DNA of 64,000 nucleotides from Hymenopus coronatus (GCA_030762935.1 CM060900.1:371106632-371170631), one strand, 5' to 3'; counted from the stretch's first letter, positions 47,778 through 60,276 are shown. Translations and numbers: made by a program. The notes: a model not told the origin generated them from the letters alone.

Positions 47778-47998
47778 TTTTTATGGTGTTTAACGCCCGC
47801 GTTTACTATTATGGTGCCGCAGGCGATGATACTGATGATAATGGAATGAAAATGGAGCACAGATGGTTTGCGATTGCGGGGGAAACCGGAAAACTCGGAG
47901 AAAACCTGCCCTTGTGGCGTTTTCTCCACCAAAAATGCCACATGCGGATACCGGAGATCGAACCACAGTCGTCGTTACTACTCAGCCACGGCATGGCC
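47778..47998 (-). repeat. SINE family S1 in T2 with 13-bp target-site duplication
   Basis: GGTGTTTAACGCCCGCGTTT through CGCAGGCGATGATACTGATG to the complement of the tRNA head (GAGATCGAACCACAGTCG, CAGCCACGGCATGG). Flanked by TTCCAGCAGTTCT (47765-47777) and TTCCAGCGGTTCT (47999-48011), 12 of 13 matching. The overlapping frames here on both strands are shadows. Confidence 0.92.
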
Positions 47999-49140
47999 TT
48001 CCAGCGGTTCTGCACGAGATTATTCGGATGCGTGCGTTGTACCAGAACGTTTTATGGGTTTGTGGAGTAGTAGGTATATTGTGTAAAATAAAGTTTTGTG
48101 TTTTTTTATTCTACATTGCCTAAGCGACAACATTATGCCGGGTTTTAGAGTAATATTGTATGGAACGGAGCTTTTGGTGTACATTGCGAGCATTGCTATA
48201 TATAAGAGAAAGTTGGTAGATTTTTTCAGCTTTAAAATGTGGAAAAGTGAATTTATTTTGGCTATCTAACATTCGAATGTATTTAAGAACTCTTGGTTGG
48301 TATATCCTAGTATATAATGTGTAAGAGAACGTTTTCTTCATTATCTGACATTACTGCGTGTCAGGAAACGTTACTCGAGTAATACTGCATGTGAAAAGAC
48401 GCGTTTTCTTTAGCACTGAGTGTAACAGAACGCTTTGTGTGTTTGTTGAGTAGTCCTGTTGTAAGAGAATGTTGGTCTTTTTGTATTATTTTTAATAAGC
48501 AGTGTTTTATCAGATTGACAGGTTGGCTGTATTCTAATGAAATTTTGGTATGTTTTGTAGTATTAGTCCGTATGAGAAAAATGTTGGTCGGTTTGTTGGC
48601 CGGGCTCTGTATTAGAGAATATTTCGTTTTCGATGTTGTCCAGCAATATTGGACAGTTTTTAACGGTACGGCTTGTGCATCTTGGGTGTGCTGTATGTAA
48701 GAGAAGCTTTATTTTATTTTGAGTATTGCTTTGTAGAAGAGAATGTTGATCGTATTTACGAGATGTACTGTTTGGTACCAGAGCATTTGTCGAGCATTGC
48801 TGTGAATAAACGTGCATTTGGTTGAGTTGTTGCGTAGTATTGCATGAATAGGGAACCTTTGTTCGGGTAGTCTGGCAGTATTGTGTGTAAGAAAACTTTT
48901 GATCGTTTTGTCAAATAATATTCTGTGTAAAATAATGTTTGGTTGCTTAGGTGAGTATTTATGTGTAAAAGGATATCCGGTCCATTTTTAGGTTAGTGCT
49001 ATATGTAAGAGCATGTCTAGCCAATTTGTGGATTCATACTATAATTAAGAGAACGTTTTGTCGGTTTTATGGACAGACTGTGTGTAAGAAAATGTCTAAT
49101 CGGGTTGTAAAGTATTACTGTGTGCAAAAGCATATCTAGT

Positions 49141-49229
49141 CGGTTTGTGGAGTACTATTGTGTGTAACAGCATATCTGATCCATTTCTAAAGCAGTAAGC
49201 TGTTACACACAATAGTACTCCACAAACCG
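49141..49229. repeat. Perfect 30-bp inverted repeat within T2
   Basis: The left arm 49141-49170 begins CGGTTTGTGGAGTACTATTG and ends TAACAG. The right arm 49200-49229 is its exact reverse complement. The spacer is 29 bases. Each arm is most of one T2 unit, so one unit sits in inverted orientation beside its source. Confidence 0.95.
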
Positions 49230-49699
49230 CATATCCGTTTGGTTTGTAGAGTAGTGCTCGTCAGGATCGATTTTATCAGAAGTATTGTTTGTAGCAGAAT
49301 ATTTGCTCGGATGTTTTGGAGTAGTGTTGTGTGTCAGAGACCCTACGGTGATGTGTCCAATAGTACTGTTTGTAATAGAGTATTCACATTTTTTCATTTC
49401 TTTTATCCTGCGGTAGTACTAGTGAGAGAAGTGTTTCATGCAGCAGAACACTTCTGATGTGGGCTTAAAGCACGTAAAACCCTAAGCTAGACGGGTCTGC
49501 GGCTGGTTGGATGCAGGGAACCTAATCGGTGAGGTCGGCTACTTACCGACTCGCCGGCCATATTTGTTTCTGAATAACCCATAACACACGGCAATCAACT
49601 CCCCAATCCCAATGTGTTACGACCCCTGCCAAAGAGGTGTATGGTACATTGGAGATGTGTCACTATCGGAGCCTTAAAATACTCTCAGATAACATTAGT

Positions 49700-52600
49700 C
49701 TTAAGTAGTTACAGCGGGGCTCTATTTGGTCAGACCAACGTAATCCCTAGCTAATCTTGGGAGTAATTTTATTGACTGTACCAGTTACTTGAATCCGAAG
49801 AACTCTTTTGGGACCGTGGGGGCACAATTACCTAGCGGGAGGTATTGAGGGCTTCAAAAGGAAAACCAGCTACCAAGAATATTCCGATGGAGATGGTAAT
49901 AGTAACCCTCAGAGGATTAGTGCTGAATTTAATGATGCCAAATGGGTCCAAAAACAAGGAGAAGGATTTTTGACTCAGAATGGGATCCTCTAAGAGCCAC
50001 ACTTGAGAGAGGGCCTGGCCCTTGTGGATCAATAAACACTAATAGGCCGGGTGAAACTCCATTCAAAGGTAGAAAAAGGCAAGGTAGGATCACTATCTCA
50101 GCCTCTCAGTTATGCAGTGTCAAAGGGAACTCCAGGTTCTCTAGGATGACTGACTCCATGTGGAAAGAGTTGAAGGTAACCTTACACGGTTCTTTAATCC
50201 AAGCTAATCTACAACGAGTATTACCACTTCGAAAGTGCTTGCTACTAGCATAAATAAGCAATACCTGGAAGTGGCCATAGTACAGAATCTTGCTTTAAAA
50301 AGGCCATATTATGGGACTAAAGTAATGGGTTTTGTCATTTTCCGCGCTTCAGCTGATGATAAACCCGTATCTTGTTTCCTAACAAGATGTAGTAGCACTT
50401 TGACTCTGCCAGACTTTAGTAACACTTTTTAGAACGGTGATCTCTATACGTATCCCCTGTTTAAGCAAGGTTCCTCATAATATGAACCATTACCATGGGA
50501 AAATGTGTTTTATTACATACTTGGCACCTAATTAACTTTCAAGCTTCAGCATAACATGAATCACTCTCAGGAGATTTTCTTTTTGTACTGTTTAACGCCC
50601 GCTTTTACTACTTGTGGCATCGCAGGCGATCTCAGGAGACTGAGACTTGTGAACTGATGGATAAATTAAAGGTTTTGCTCTAGAAAGGGTTAAGAAGATT
50701 ATCGTGGCGATTGAGAAAGATAGGTGGCCCCAAAAAGTTGATAGTCAGTTCCGTATAATTCCATTATGACTGAGAGAACTTCTGCTCCCTATCTTCAAGA
50801 GTTTAATAATCTAATGCTATTTGCAAGAATAGAAGCCTAAACATATAGACTGGCTGAGAACCCACCACAGCATTTGGGGTAGCACGAACGCCAACGTGTT
50901 AGCGGGAGGCATTGATGAATGCTTTGAACACAACAGATCTGGAGATCTTGAATAAAGGGGGCGCCCTAAACTTTAGGAACTTTCAAAGGGAAAAGACCCT
51001 GGAATCCCGCTTCATTCGGGCTCCTCGAAGAAGTTAAAAACCGGAGGGTTAGCGCGGAGGTTTCCTTATTGGACCACAGACATGTCCTCTTTGAACTTAA
51101 GAGAAAAGATAGGGTCTACACGAACAGGAATCTTGGAGGTCAAACTGGATTCGTTTAGAGCAAATCAGGAAGGTGGGCACAGGAAAGCACCTCAGTCCCA
51201 ATGAATGGGACTTAAGAATTCTCCGTTTAGAGCAGAGACTGTCCTCCCATTCATGAAGCACGGACAGGAGCTAAGGTCATATCGAATCGTTTTTAAGATC
51301 TATTAAAAATAAAAGCAGGTTTTATAAGTAATATAAGGCTAGCAAGTGTCAGGGAACACAGGATTCCCAGAAATAATCCGAGAATATATAAAAGAGCGAA
51401 GAGCAGAGTCTCCAAGGAATCTTAGAACGGTTTATTTTTTGTTTTGGTTTTGTGACCATATTCAGTATCAGTCGAGTGCTGCTCGATTACAGAAATTTGA
51501 ATATTGCTAATCTTCGGAGGTGGCATCGGTTTACCCCATAGAAGCTCCCTAGACACAGCTGGAGTTGGAGACCTTGAGGTAGAGACATAAAACCCACTTT
51601 TAAGATAAACTTATTATGAATCAAGAAGCAATAATATGCAGTCTTCCCGGTTCTTTTTCGGGAGAGTTGGAAGCTTGTATCTTCACCTCTGCTTTACCAT
51701 CCGGCATTTTTTTCATCCCTGGTGAAAGGGAAAAGGGATGTTTATATCTAATTGGGAAAAGCTTTTTCCCTATGAGTCTAACATCCTTCTTATTGCAGGC
51801 TCTGGAGATGCTGTTAGACGGGCACTTGAGAGAAGAGGTGTTGTTTAATAGTACCATAAATAATCATCAGCATGCCTATTGGCCAGAGAATCAGCTACAT
51901 TAGCACTTTACCAGAATGTAGGAAAACAGAAAGGCATGCTGGATTATAAAAAACTGACCATGGCAGTTTCCTGAGCATCAAGCGTTCCCTTAATCACAAA
52001 ACTTTAGGTATCATTAGAAGCTTTCTGGAGAGCAGAAGAGCCGGTCCGATGGTTGCGGATTTGGTTATACCTCCTTGCAAAGACAAAAGGCAATACTGGC
52101 ATATTTGGTAATAACCGTGGTTTGCAGATTACTCCTCAGTTGGAGTTAGACATTTTGGTGGACCTTCGACCATTACATTTGTATGTGAAGGAGGCCGCAA
52201 GTATAAGCGTGCAACGTCTTTGACAATTGCGGGTATGGTGTTTTAAGCTACTCTTTAAGTATCATATTTTTAATCAGACTTTAGGAGAATTGTCCTATTA
52301 CACTCACGAGAATACAATTTAAGCCCATTTAAAAGTGGCGATACCTTCCAAGGAGGAATGGAAATCCAGAGACAGGATCTACCCTGCAGGCTGGACGCCA
52401 GAGGTGATTCTATGCTGTTTCCCGCTTCAGGGGCAGGAGGGGGGCTAGAGTTCCAAACTTTAGAACACGGCTTGCCATTTAGCTTGAAAACCTCGGCACT
52501 GTTTTTCAGGCGAAATACACACAATCTTCGTCTGTGTAGTGCATATTTTAAAATGTCCTGGTAATCAGGTGGGGGGGGGCGTATCTGCTTAGAGAGCCTG

Positions 52601-53190
52601 CCTGCCTTTAAAGCCATATAGCGGTTACAACCACACCCAAATTGGTGTGCCAATGCCAAAAATGTTGAATGGACTCTGTGCAACTGTCCATTCACTCTTG
52701 TTTAGGCTCAGGGCATGCTTGAATTAACGGTACTTAGATGACGGACACGCTAGCTGAGAAGGATTCGTGGCTTAATTTTATATGACTTTGGCGTATGTTC
52801 CAGATTTGCCAAGTGTGGTATAGCCTGGCTATTTGGTATGTGTCATACTGGGTTTTGGAGTAAAAACCTACTGTTAAAGAAGTCCATAAACTTATTTCGG
52901 GGCTAGTTGTAAGTGTCAGGATTCTTTTGAATCTAATTAGATCTAAGTTAGAGATGTTGCGGCTATCTTACAGGTCGCATACTTTTGCAGGCCCATATGC
53001 ACTATGAAACATACTCAAGAGCCTATTTGCAGGAAACGTGGAAGGGAACATTAAATTTCCAAGTATATATTATATGAATGCGAAGGTCACTTCTTCGACT
53101 CTGATGGAATAAGAATGGGAGATACCAAAGATGTGCCCCGGTTTATCAGGCAATCGAACTTGATTAAATGCCCAGACTAAGAGGTATAAA
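49700..53190 (+). mobile_element. Degenerate non-LTR retrotransposon (R1/Jockey-like) in T2
   Basis: Target-primed retrotransposon relic of about 3.5 kb, read in several frames. 49800-50180 may be the ORF1/5' part (no domain seen). Endonuclease: the start with LIQANLQ (about 50195-50215), IVQN and FRASADDKPVSCFLTR (50270-50400), and the active-site region HSIWGSTNAN (50866-50895). Reverse transcriptase: FPMSLTSFLLQALEMLLDGH then HQHAYWPENQLH (51764-51900), matching 'F(R)PISLTSFLLKTLE ... NQHAYQ.G'. Near the end, CRKRG and ILYECEGHF, then FIRQSNLI (53028-53160) resemble the C-terminal zinc-knuckle/RNase H tail. Many stops; the YADD box was not found. Inactive. Confidence 0.75.
50584..50629 (-). 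repeat. SINE family S1, 3'-end-only insertion inside the LINE
   Basis: TGTACTGTTTAACGCCCGCT, TTTACTACTTGTGGCATCGC, AGGCGA: only the last ~46 bases of S1. Flanked by a perfect duplication TCTCAGGAGA (50565-50574 and 50630-50639). It shows S1 was active after this LINE had inserted. Confidence 0.85.
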
Positions 53191-53214
53191 GGGTTCCTTC
53201 GTCATCAGGAGAAT

Positions 53215-54390
53215 TTTAGGTTCGTTTGCTTATTGGTACTGTGTGTGAGAGAGTGTTTGGGTAGTTCACTGAGCAGTACTGCTGTCACGGTACGCTTGTC
53301 GATTAGTTGAATAGCCCTGAGTAAAGGAATGTTTTGGTCTGTGTCGATTAGTATTAAATGTAAGAGAATACTGATACTGTTTTTAAAAGCAGAAATATGT
53401 GAAAGAGAATGTTTGTTGTGTTTATCGATTAGTGCGGTATTCTAGAAAAGATTTCGGTGGTTTGTCGAGTACTGCTATGTGCTAGATCACGTTTGGTCAG
53501 TCGGTGATTAGAGGCATGTGGTACATTTGGTTGGTTTGTCGAGTAGTACTGGGTATTAATGTATATTTAAAATGTTTTGTTCAGTAGTGGTTGATAAAAA
53601 GGAACTTTTATGTAGTAAGGCTGTGTATACGCGAACACATGATTGGTAAACTGATAGTTCACTGAGCAAGAAAACGCTTAGGACAGTGTTTCAGCACTAA
53701 ATTTCATAACTGGGTGCTTGGTGGATTGTGAGTAGTGTTAAATGCAAGAGAATTTCGTGTGTGTGTGTGTTTCTTTTTTAAGTTGTCTTTTGTGTAAGGG
53801 AACGTTTGGGATGATGAGTAATAACGTGTATGACAAATTGTTTGTTCCGCTGTCGGTCAGTACTGAGTGTAACAGGAAGTTTGATTGTTTGTTTGGCAAT
53901 ATTATATGTAAGCAAATGTTGGTTCGATGTGTAGAGTAGGAATCTTTTTCTTTTGTTTAGAGAATATTTGTTTGGTTTGTCATTTTGTGCTGTATGTAAA
54001 AGAGCCTTTGATCAATTATTTGATTAGTACCGTGTATAAGGGAATGTTTGGTCGATTGTTCGAATGGTTTTGTCACTAAAAGAATATTGGTTGATTGGTT
54101 TGTCTAGAAGTGCATTGTGGAAAAGGACGTTTGGTCAGTTTATTGAACAGCACGTGTTTAATGAGGCGTTTGGTCGATTTTTGGAGTAGCCTTGTACGCA
54201 CAGAATTCTTTTCTGCTGCTATATGTAAGAGAACGTTTGATCATTTTTATAATAGTGCAAGTTAGAGAATGTATTTCATTGGTCAGTAGTATTGGGCTAA
54301 TAAAACAATTATCGGCAGCTTGTCGGCTAGTAGGTAAAGAGGCAAATGTGACACTGGCTGATAATATTTTACGTTCTGTCAAATAAGCGT
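53215..54390 (+). repeat. Minisatellite T2, segment d
   Basis: T2 units resume after the LINE (TTCGTTTGCTTATTGGTACT, GTGTGTGAGAGAGTGTTTGG), including GGTTTGTCGAGTAGTACTGG at about 53530. Units are diverged and of irregular length. Confidence 0.85.
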
Positions 54391-54424
54391 TTATTTCCTT
54401 CGGTGGCTGCTACGAATATCGTGC

Positions 54425-55330
54425 TTCGCGTATGGTCCGTATTTCATATGATAAAGTATTTTCCAATGTACAATAAATCAGTTATTGTTAGATAAAGCTT
54501 TGGCGATAACACAAAATTTGTCGATTGTTCCCTTCCCTTTGCTGTCTTACTAGTTAAGGGACGTATTGTCCTGCTACTCAGTAAGTCTAAATAGTTCATA
54601 AAATGTAAACTTTTTACGGCTACTTTAGCCCTTTCTATATTCTATACATACGCAATAAGCACAGTGTAAATATATCAATATATCTTTCAGAAAAAAAGTA
54701 TTACTTACTTTTGTTCCCTGTATTACGATTATCTACCTAAGTCGTACCTGGTACTAGTGGTAGTTATTTTAATGGCTGTCACTTCTTGAATGCATCCTTA
54801 CCTGCAATTAAAACGATATTGATGTAGTATACTATTAATCATACAAATTAATACAGAATTGAAACAACTAGATTTCCTGCATTGTATAGAGTTTGTAGGC
54901 AAATAGTTTTACTTAGAACGCCTGTGGTATAGAAGTTTATGGTTGCATGCAATAAACCGAGATACATTAGGAAATCTGTAAAATCGTCTTCGCATGGTCA
55001 TACATTGTTACAAGGACATGAAACGCAACCCTGTGCCGAGCTGGCAAGGATGACATTCAAAATAAACGAACGTATAAATCACCATTTAAAAAGCTTAATT
55101 TTGACGAATACCTGTTTATAATTTCAATTTGTGTGTTATGAAGCAAAAATGACCAGAGGGTGAGAAAACTAATTCGTTTTAAAGAGCTGGTACGGTTAAC
55201 GTCTTTAACTGGAATCGACTCAAATACATGCACGTATAAGTGACCTTGCTAAAGAGGAGGACAGTTCTGAGTACTTGATTTATGTTTCAATTCGTTTATT
55301 ATGAAACTAAAACTGACTAAAGGGAGCTGA
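54425..55330 (+). repeat. Duplicated flanking block X, copy 2, plus a partial third copy
   Basis: 54425-54520 and 54730-55160 match block X copy 1 (AAGTCGTACCTGGTACTAGT, GTTATTTTAATGGCTGTCAC, CAAAATAAACGAACGTATAA, ACGAATACCTGTTTATAATT). 55215-55330 repeats the last ~110 bases again (CACGTATAAGTGACCTTGCT, TTCAATTCGTTTATTATGAA), a short tandem copy. In both places block X directly follows a T2 segment. Confidence 0.7.
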
Positions 55331-56885
55331 AGTACTATTTTGGTTTGCATTTATTTATCGTTTTACAACTAACAATTCAAACGGGGTCTCGTTCGAATAC
55401 GTGGAAAAGTGGCGATATAAAACCCACTAATTGAGTAATGGAAGCTAGAAGTCCTCTAACCCACCATTGTCTGGCTCTAGCAATTACCGTGTACTGATTG
55501 GTGGCTTAGAATTGGTCTTTCTGCGGTAGGTGGGGTTAACTTTATAAAAATATTTTAATTATTTAGCTACACTTATCATTCGAAGATAAATTATACTATA
55601 TACTGTGCACTTTTGAAACCACAGTGAAAGCAATATGAACAGCCAAGAAGGAGATCCAAATCTCAATGATAGAATTATGCACTAAAACAAACAGTAAGGG
55701 AGATTATATTTTTACGATTATTCCATAATCTTAGATTTTAAGAGGAGAAAACAAATATTAGACTTTACAGTAACTGCTATTAGCTAATCTAATGCTACGT
55801 AGTCTCCAACGTCCGAAGAAGACACTTGAGCCCTGATAAAACAACGACATATCTAACCCAAAGTATACTGGTGAAATGCCATCACTACTTGCACTAGTTT
55901 AACATTATTGCTGCGTTTGGAGACATCAAGATACCTTTCGAGGTGAGCATTTCGGCACTTGTTTCTGTAACTATGCATCTGCCCAGTTCTATACATGCCT
56001 TAAACTATTAGAATATGTAAGCCTAACAAACATTTGATTTCTTCACACTATTTGCATTGAAGACAGGTTACGATATTGTGCGGATATTCTTTTGCCTTCG
56101 GTGCGTCTAATTTTGTTCACTGTCGCAGAACCGTTTTACTTCAACTCCATTGGTGTGCCTATCATTCTAAAACATTTCTAAATTTGTTTTCAAGCTTGTT
56201 GGCGATATGTAGGAGCAGCATATGGAGTATCTTTTCGCATGCAGAAGAGACATAAACAGTACCACATGCACAATTATGCTCTTCTATTATCCTGCTGAAT
56301 TATACTGTACCCAACGTAATTCGGTCGAAGAGCTAGGGGTACATCCAATATTCTCTTCCGTAGATTTCACATCCAACATGCGTCTGCAATACATATTTAA
56401 CTAGAAAAACATTGCACTTTAGGCCTATAGTTTTTTTTCAATTCTAGACCTATATCAAATATTCTTTGACGCAGTTGTGCTGCTTCCATTCAAAACTTGT
56501 AACAAAGTCATGGATACTACCCAACGGATGTATCAATTGTAACAGCACCCCTCGAAGGTAATCTGAGTCATAAAGCCAGAACCGTATGTCGTAGGTAAAG
56601 CCAGAGTCTTATTGCGGATAAACTAATTAATATACTGTACCTTCTGTACAATATTTAAATTTCAAAATCAGGTTTCGGAGCAAGGTAACTTAAATCTTAT
56701 CCATTGCCACCTTCCAATTTATTTTTATCTTCTCAGCAATTGCGGTACCATCTGCATGCCTCAGAGATTTCCCTTCTCCTTGACAATAATATTCTTAATA
56801 TTTTTATTCTCAACCCAATTACCTAGAGAGGCTATAAATTATTGTGTTGCATTTATTTTCCCGTGGGAACTTTGCTAATAGTCAG
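55331..56885. other. Anonymous AT-rich sequence
   Basis: No shared repeat or domain recognised. Confidence 0.5.
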
Positions 56886-56888
56886 GAA

Positions 56889-57690
56889 TTACTTGTTCCA
56901 TCCTCGAAAAGTACTATGGGTACCATAAAAAATAGTGACATAGTCTGCATACGTTATAAAAGTAAAGAATGTATTGGAATTTAGAACCCCATCAAATACT
57001 TCTTGGCTGGGTTTTAGGAATAGTACTAGTTGCAGGGTAAATATAAATAAAAGAAAACGATATCTCTGCCGAATAGGAGTTCCGACACCAATGCGGGATT
57101 TCGGCATTCCATTTACCTGTACTTTGACCTGGCATCCATATATAATGCTTTCAAAAACGTAATAAGCATTGGAGAAAATGGAACTTTGCATAATCTCAAA
57201 AGCACATGTATGATTATTCCAGACAAAAGCACTTCCAAGTCCTGGTTGATGATGCGAATTCAATCATAAATGTGATGTTAATAGAAGCTAATCAGTTTAC
57301 GAGGGCTTTGCAAATATTCAGCATTCGTTTCGCCCGGAAAGCCGCAAGCTTGTCTCGTTCACCAATTTGTGCAGAATTAGTAATCCCTTTCACTGCAATC
57401 ACTTTCATGAGGAACTTGTGAGCGGTTTTTAATGTATTTAATGATAAACGCACAGACAGTGTGCGGTTTGCCCGTTTTAGAGATTAAAATCGCAAACGCT
57501 TTGGATAAGATTTGACTTTTCTGAGTCTATTGCAAAAAAGAAGTTAAACAGCTCCACTAATACACCCTTAGTCACAGTCTAAAGTGTCTTAGAAAATGCG
57601 TAGCCGAAACCACGTGACGCCCATTTTATCCAAGGCCTCACCTAGCTCACCAGTAGTAATTGCCTTTTCTAATGTTGTGTTTTGTTCCAG
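56889..57690 (-). pseudogene. Non-LTR reverse transcriptase relic with mutated YADD box
   Basis: Minus strand, several frames. At 57690-57640 ITTGELGEALDKMG resembles the start of the reverse transcriptase domain. Near 57460 AILISKTGKPHTV resembles the finger motif before 'RPISL'. The longest frame (57263-56889, 124 codons) carries VKVQVNGMPKSRIGVGTPIR (compare 'VRQGCPLS' blocks), a LLFIFTLQLVL core and TYADYVTIF, where the catalytic YADD has its second Asp replaced by Tyr. That change, with frameshifts and stops upstream, makes activity very unlikely. It belongs to a non-LTR (LINE) family different in sequence from the one at 49.7-53.2 kb. Confidence 0.75.
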
Positions 57691-57973
57691 ATTTACATGA
57701 GTTGTAATTTGAGAATAAGGCTTCTATTGCTTTGATTGAGGTTTTAAATACTTTTAATCAGTTTTAGAGAAGCCTTCAATTTCCGCCAAACATTTGTAGT
57801 AGGTGACAAGCAACAGCCATTATGCGCCGTAAAAGAGTGAATATGCCGTGAATGCCCGCTCTTTTCTTTTGAAGCAATGTGAATTATGAACCCCTTTCTC
57901 CTGTAACATGTTCTACCTGGTACAAATCGTTGTACTTTCCATGATTTCTCCATGAAATTGGAAATATTATCTT

Positions 57974-58157
57974 ATTTTATGATATTTAACGTTCGTTTTT
58001 ACTACTATGGCACCGTAGGCGATGACACTGATGATACATGAAATGAAGATGGAGCACCGGTGAAATGCGATGGCGGGGGAACCCGGAGAAAACCCGCCCC
58101 AGCGCCACTTTGACTACCACAAATCCACATGCAGTTGCCTTGGTGAGAGGCGAGTTT
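57974..58157 (-). repeat. SINE family S1, head-truncated copy
   Basis: TTTATGATATTTAACGTTCG, TGGCACCGTAGGCGATGACA, CCCGGAGAAAACCCGCCCC and a shortened tRNA-like end (TTGGTGAGAGGCGAG). The central B-box region is partly deleted. No clear duplication. Confidence 0.8.
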
Positions 58158-58433
58158 GTGTCCTACGTAGCATGTTAATAAAACAGTAAAGACATATTAG
58201 CATTTCTGATGTCTTTTGGATTGCTTTTTTGAACAAAGTGGATGGCGATTCCGGAGCACTCTGACATGCTAATCCTTGAGGCTGAGTCTTATCAAGGTAA
58301 ATTCGGTATAATGCCTATGCTGTGTAGTATTTTCCAAATAACGCTAAACTGTAATTCCATTCCTACTTCTACAATGACGGTGAGGCTTTTGGTCTTTTGT
58401 ATTCAGATTCAGCTGAATTTCATTCCTAACACC

Positions 58434-58491
58434 TACGCCAGTGGTGCCACAAGTAGTAAAAGTGGGCGTTAAACACTATCAGAAAAAAAAA
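58434..58491 (+). repeat. SINE family S1, 58-bp 3'-end-only insertion
   Basis: TACGCCAGTGGTGCCACAAG, TAGTAAAAGTGGGCGTTAAA, CACTATCAG and an A run. It is flanked by a perfect duplication TCCTAACACC (58424-58433 and 58492-58501). It is one of the shortest possible SINE insertions, and a clean one. Confidence 0.92.
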
Positions 58492-58501
58492 TCCTAACAC
58501 C

Positions 58502-58671
58502 ATGTTTGCAATGCAATAATGAAAATTAATATACAATTCTCTGGATATAAATTCTTTTCTCTCTCTCTCATTACTTTTACTATTCTCAATGTTAATTACA
58601 GATTAAGTCACACTTCTCTCATATTCGTCAATAACATTATAGGTTGCAAAATGTAATAGCTATCAAGAGGT

Positions 58672-58704
<33 letters not shown>

Positions 58705-59658
58705 GTAAATGTACAGTGTCTCTGACAATTTATCCTGCGTTAAGATTCCAGCTGTACTGTATTAGTGTAGAGCTAAACTGCTCTATTTAAACTTCTTGTA
58801 GAAACAATACATCAATTTCATTGTTTTTCCCAAAATGTCTTAGTGAGCACTATTTAGCGTATCTCTATGATAGTTTTCGTTAAGTGTTGCATAAAATCTA
58901 ATTACAGTATACGACAGTTTACAGGATAAATTACTGAGTATGAAATTACTTATGGGTTTTACCAGAATTTCAGAGAATTACAGATTGTTTCCAAAGGATA
59001 TTTCTGTCCAATTTTAAAACAACATTAAGTCCCACTGCACCGTGAAAAGTAATTTGAATGACCGGGTGCGAGTGAAGGAAACAAACTTGCTTTATCCTTG
59101 GTTCGTTTCCTAAGGGAACAATGCATTGCTTATTTCCAGCAGATTCATGTTCATCGGATTTTATCCCACCCCCGTCTTCACCCCTTCATACCTCCAGCAT
59201 GAGCTAATTCCAACTAACTTCTGATGTCTCTTAGAGTGTGATAATAGGTGGGTTGCGGATGTACCTCAACTTTGAAGCGACCTCCACCTCACCTATGCTA
59301 TCTTTGCTTTTAAATTTCTTAACTGCGGTTCCATCGGTTCTCCCTGTTCCGACGCTCCCTATGGGATGTTCTAACGCCATTTTAGTGTATTTTCTATGGA
59401 TGAGAGTGAGAACTCTCCATTGGAGATTCTTCTGTTTGTTCGGAAGCAGATTAGACTTAGTCTGTCTCGTCTGCATCCTCTACCTTTCTCATGTTCAGAG
59501 CTTCCTCCCTTACTCCTTTGCGTAGTTGTTATAGACTCTTCTGGTTCTTCTACATTGCTATCGGTTCACAACCCTCCCCTCGTATAGAAGTGAAGGCACT
59601 TTGCCTCATATTGGGATGGATCTTAAGCTCATTCATTGTTAAAGGCACTTTGCATACA
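58502..59658. other. Anonymous; 31-nt T run at 58673-58703
   Basis: The T run could be the tail complement of a minus-strand retroposon, but no body was recognised to its right. The overlapping frames at 59231-59587 on both strands have no recognisable domain. Confidence 0.45.
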
Positions 59659-59660
59659 TA

Positions 59661-60242
59661 CGAGGGTGGTCTGATAAGTCCCGCGCCTCACACAGATATG
59701 GCGCCACTAGGCCAGATAGACGGTAGCATCGTAAAGTTTAACTCTAGACTAGCATATATACATAGCTATGGGTCAATATCTTGACAGCATTTTAAACACT
59801 TTAGAGTTTTCACGAAAATGGAGGATTTGGAAAAACGAGCAATAAATACTTCCATTTGAAAGGCTTAACGCCTAAGGAAATCCAGGAGAAAATGGACAGT
59901 ACATTGACAGACTTTGCCCCATCATATTCGATGATTAAAAGGTGGGTTGCAGAGTTTAAAATGGGACGTACTAGCACTAGTGATGAACCTCGCTCTGGAC
60001 GCCCTGTAGAAGTGACAACTCCAGGGATCACTGAAAACATTCATCATTAAATCTGGAAGACCGCAGATTGAAGTTGTTTGAGATAGCAGAGGCTGTAAAC
60101 ATACCCAAGGAACGTGTAGGTAATATTTTAAGTAATGTTTTGGGCCTTCACAAAGTCTGTGCAAGATGGGTGCCGCGTTTGTTGATACCTGATCAAAAGT
60201 TGCAAAGAAAAACTGTTTCTGCTAAGAATGTGTAACTCTACC

Positions 60243-60276
<34 letters not shown>

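Larger units (their letters stand above)
47395..49450 (+). repeat. Minisatellite T2, segment c
   Basis: Degenerate T2 units such as TAGTCAATTTGTCAATTAGT and GTGTGTAAGAAAACTTTTGA, interrupted by a SINE (47778-47998) and containing a perfect inverted repeat (49141-49229). Confidence 0.85.

Noticed and set aside
47606..48123. Several overlapping frames on both strands as genes
   Set aside because: All lie on an S1 SINE with a clear 13-bp target-site duplication.
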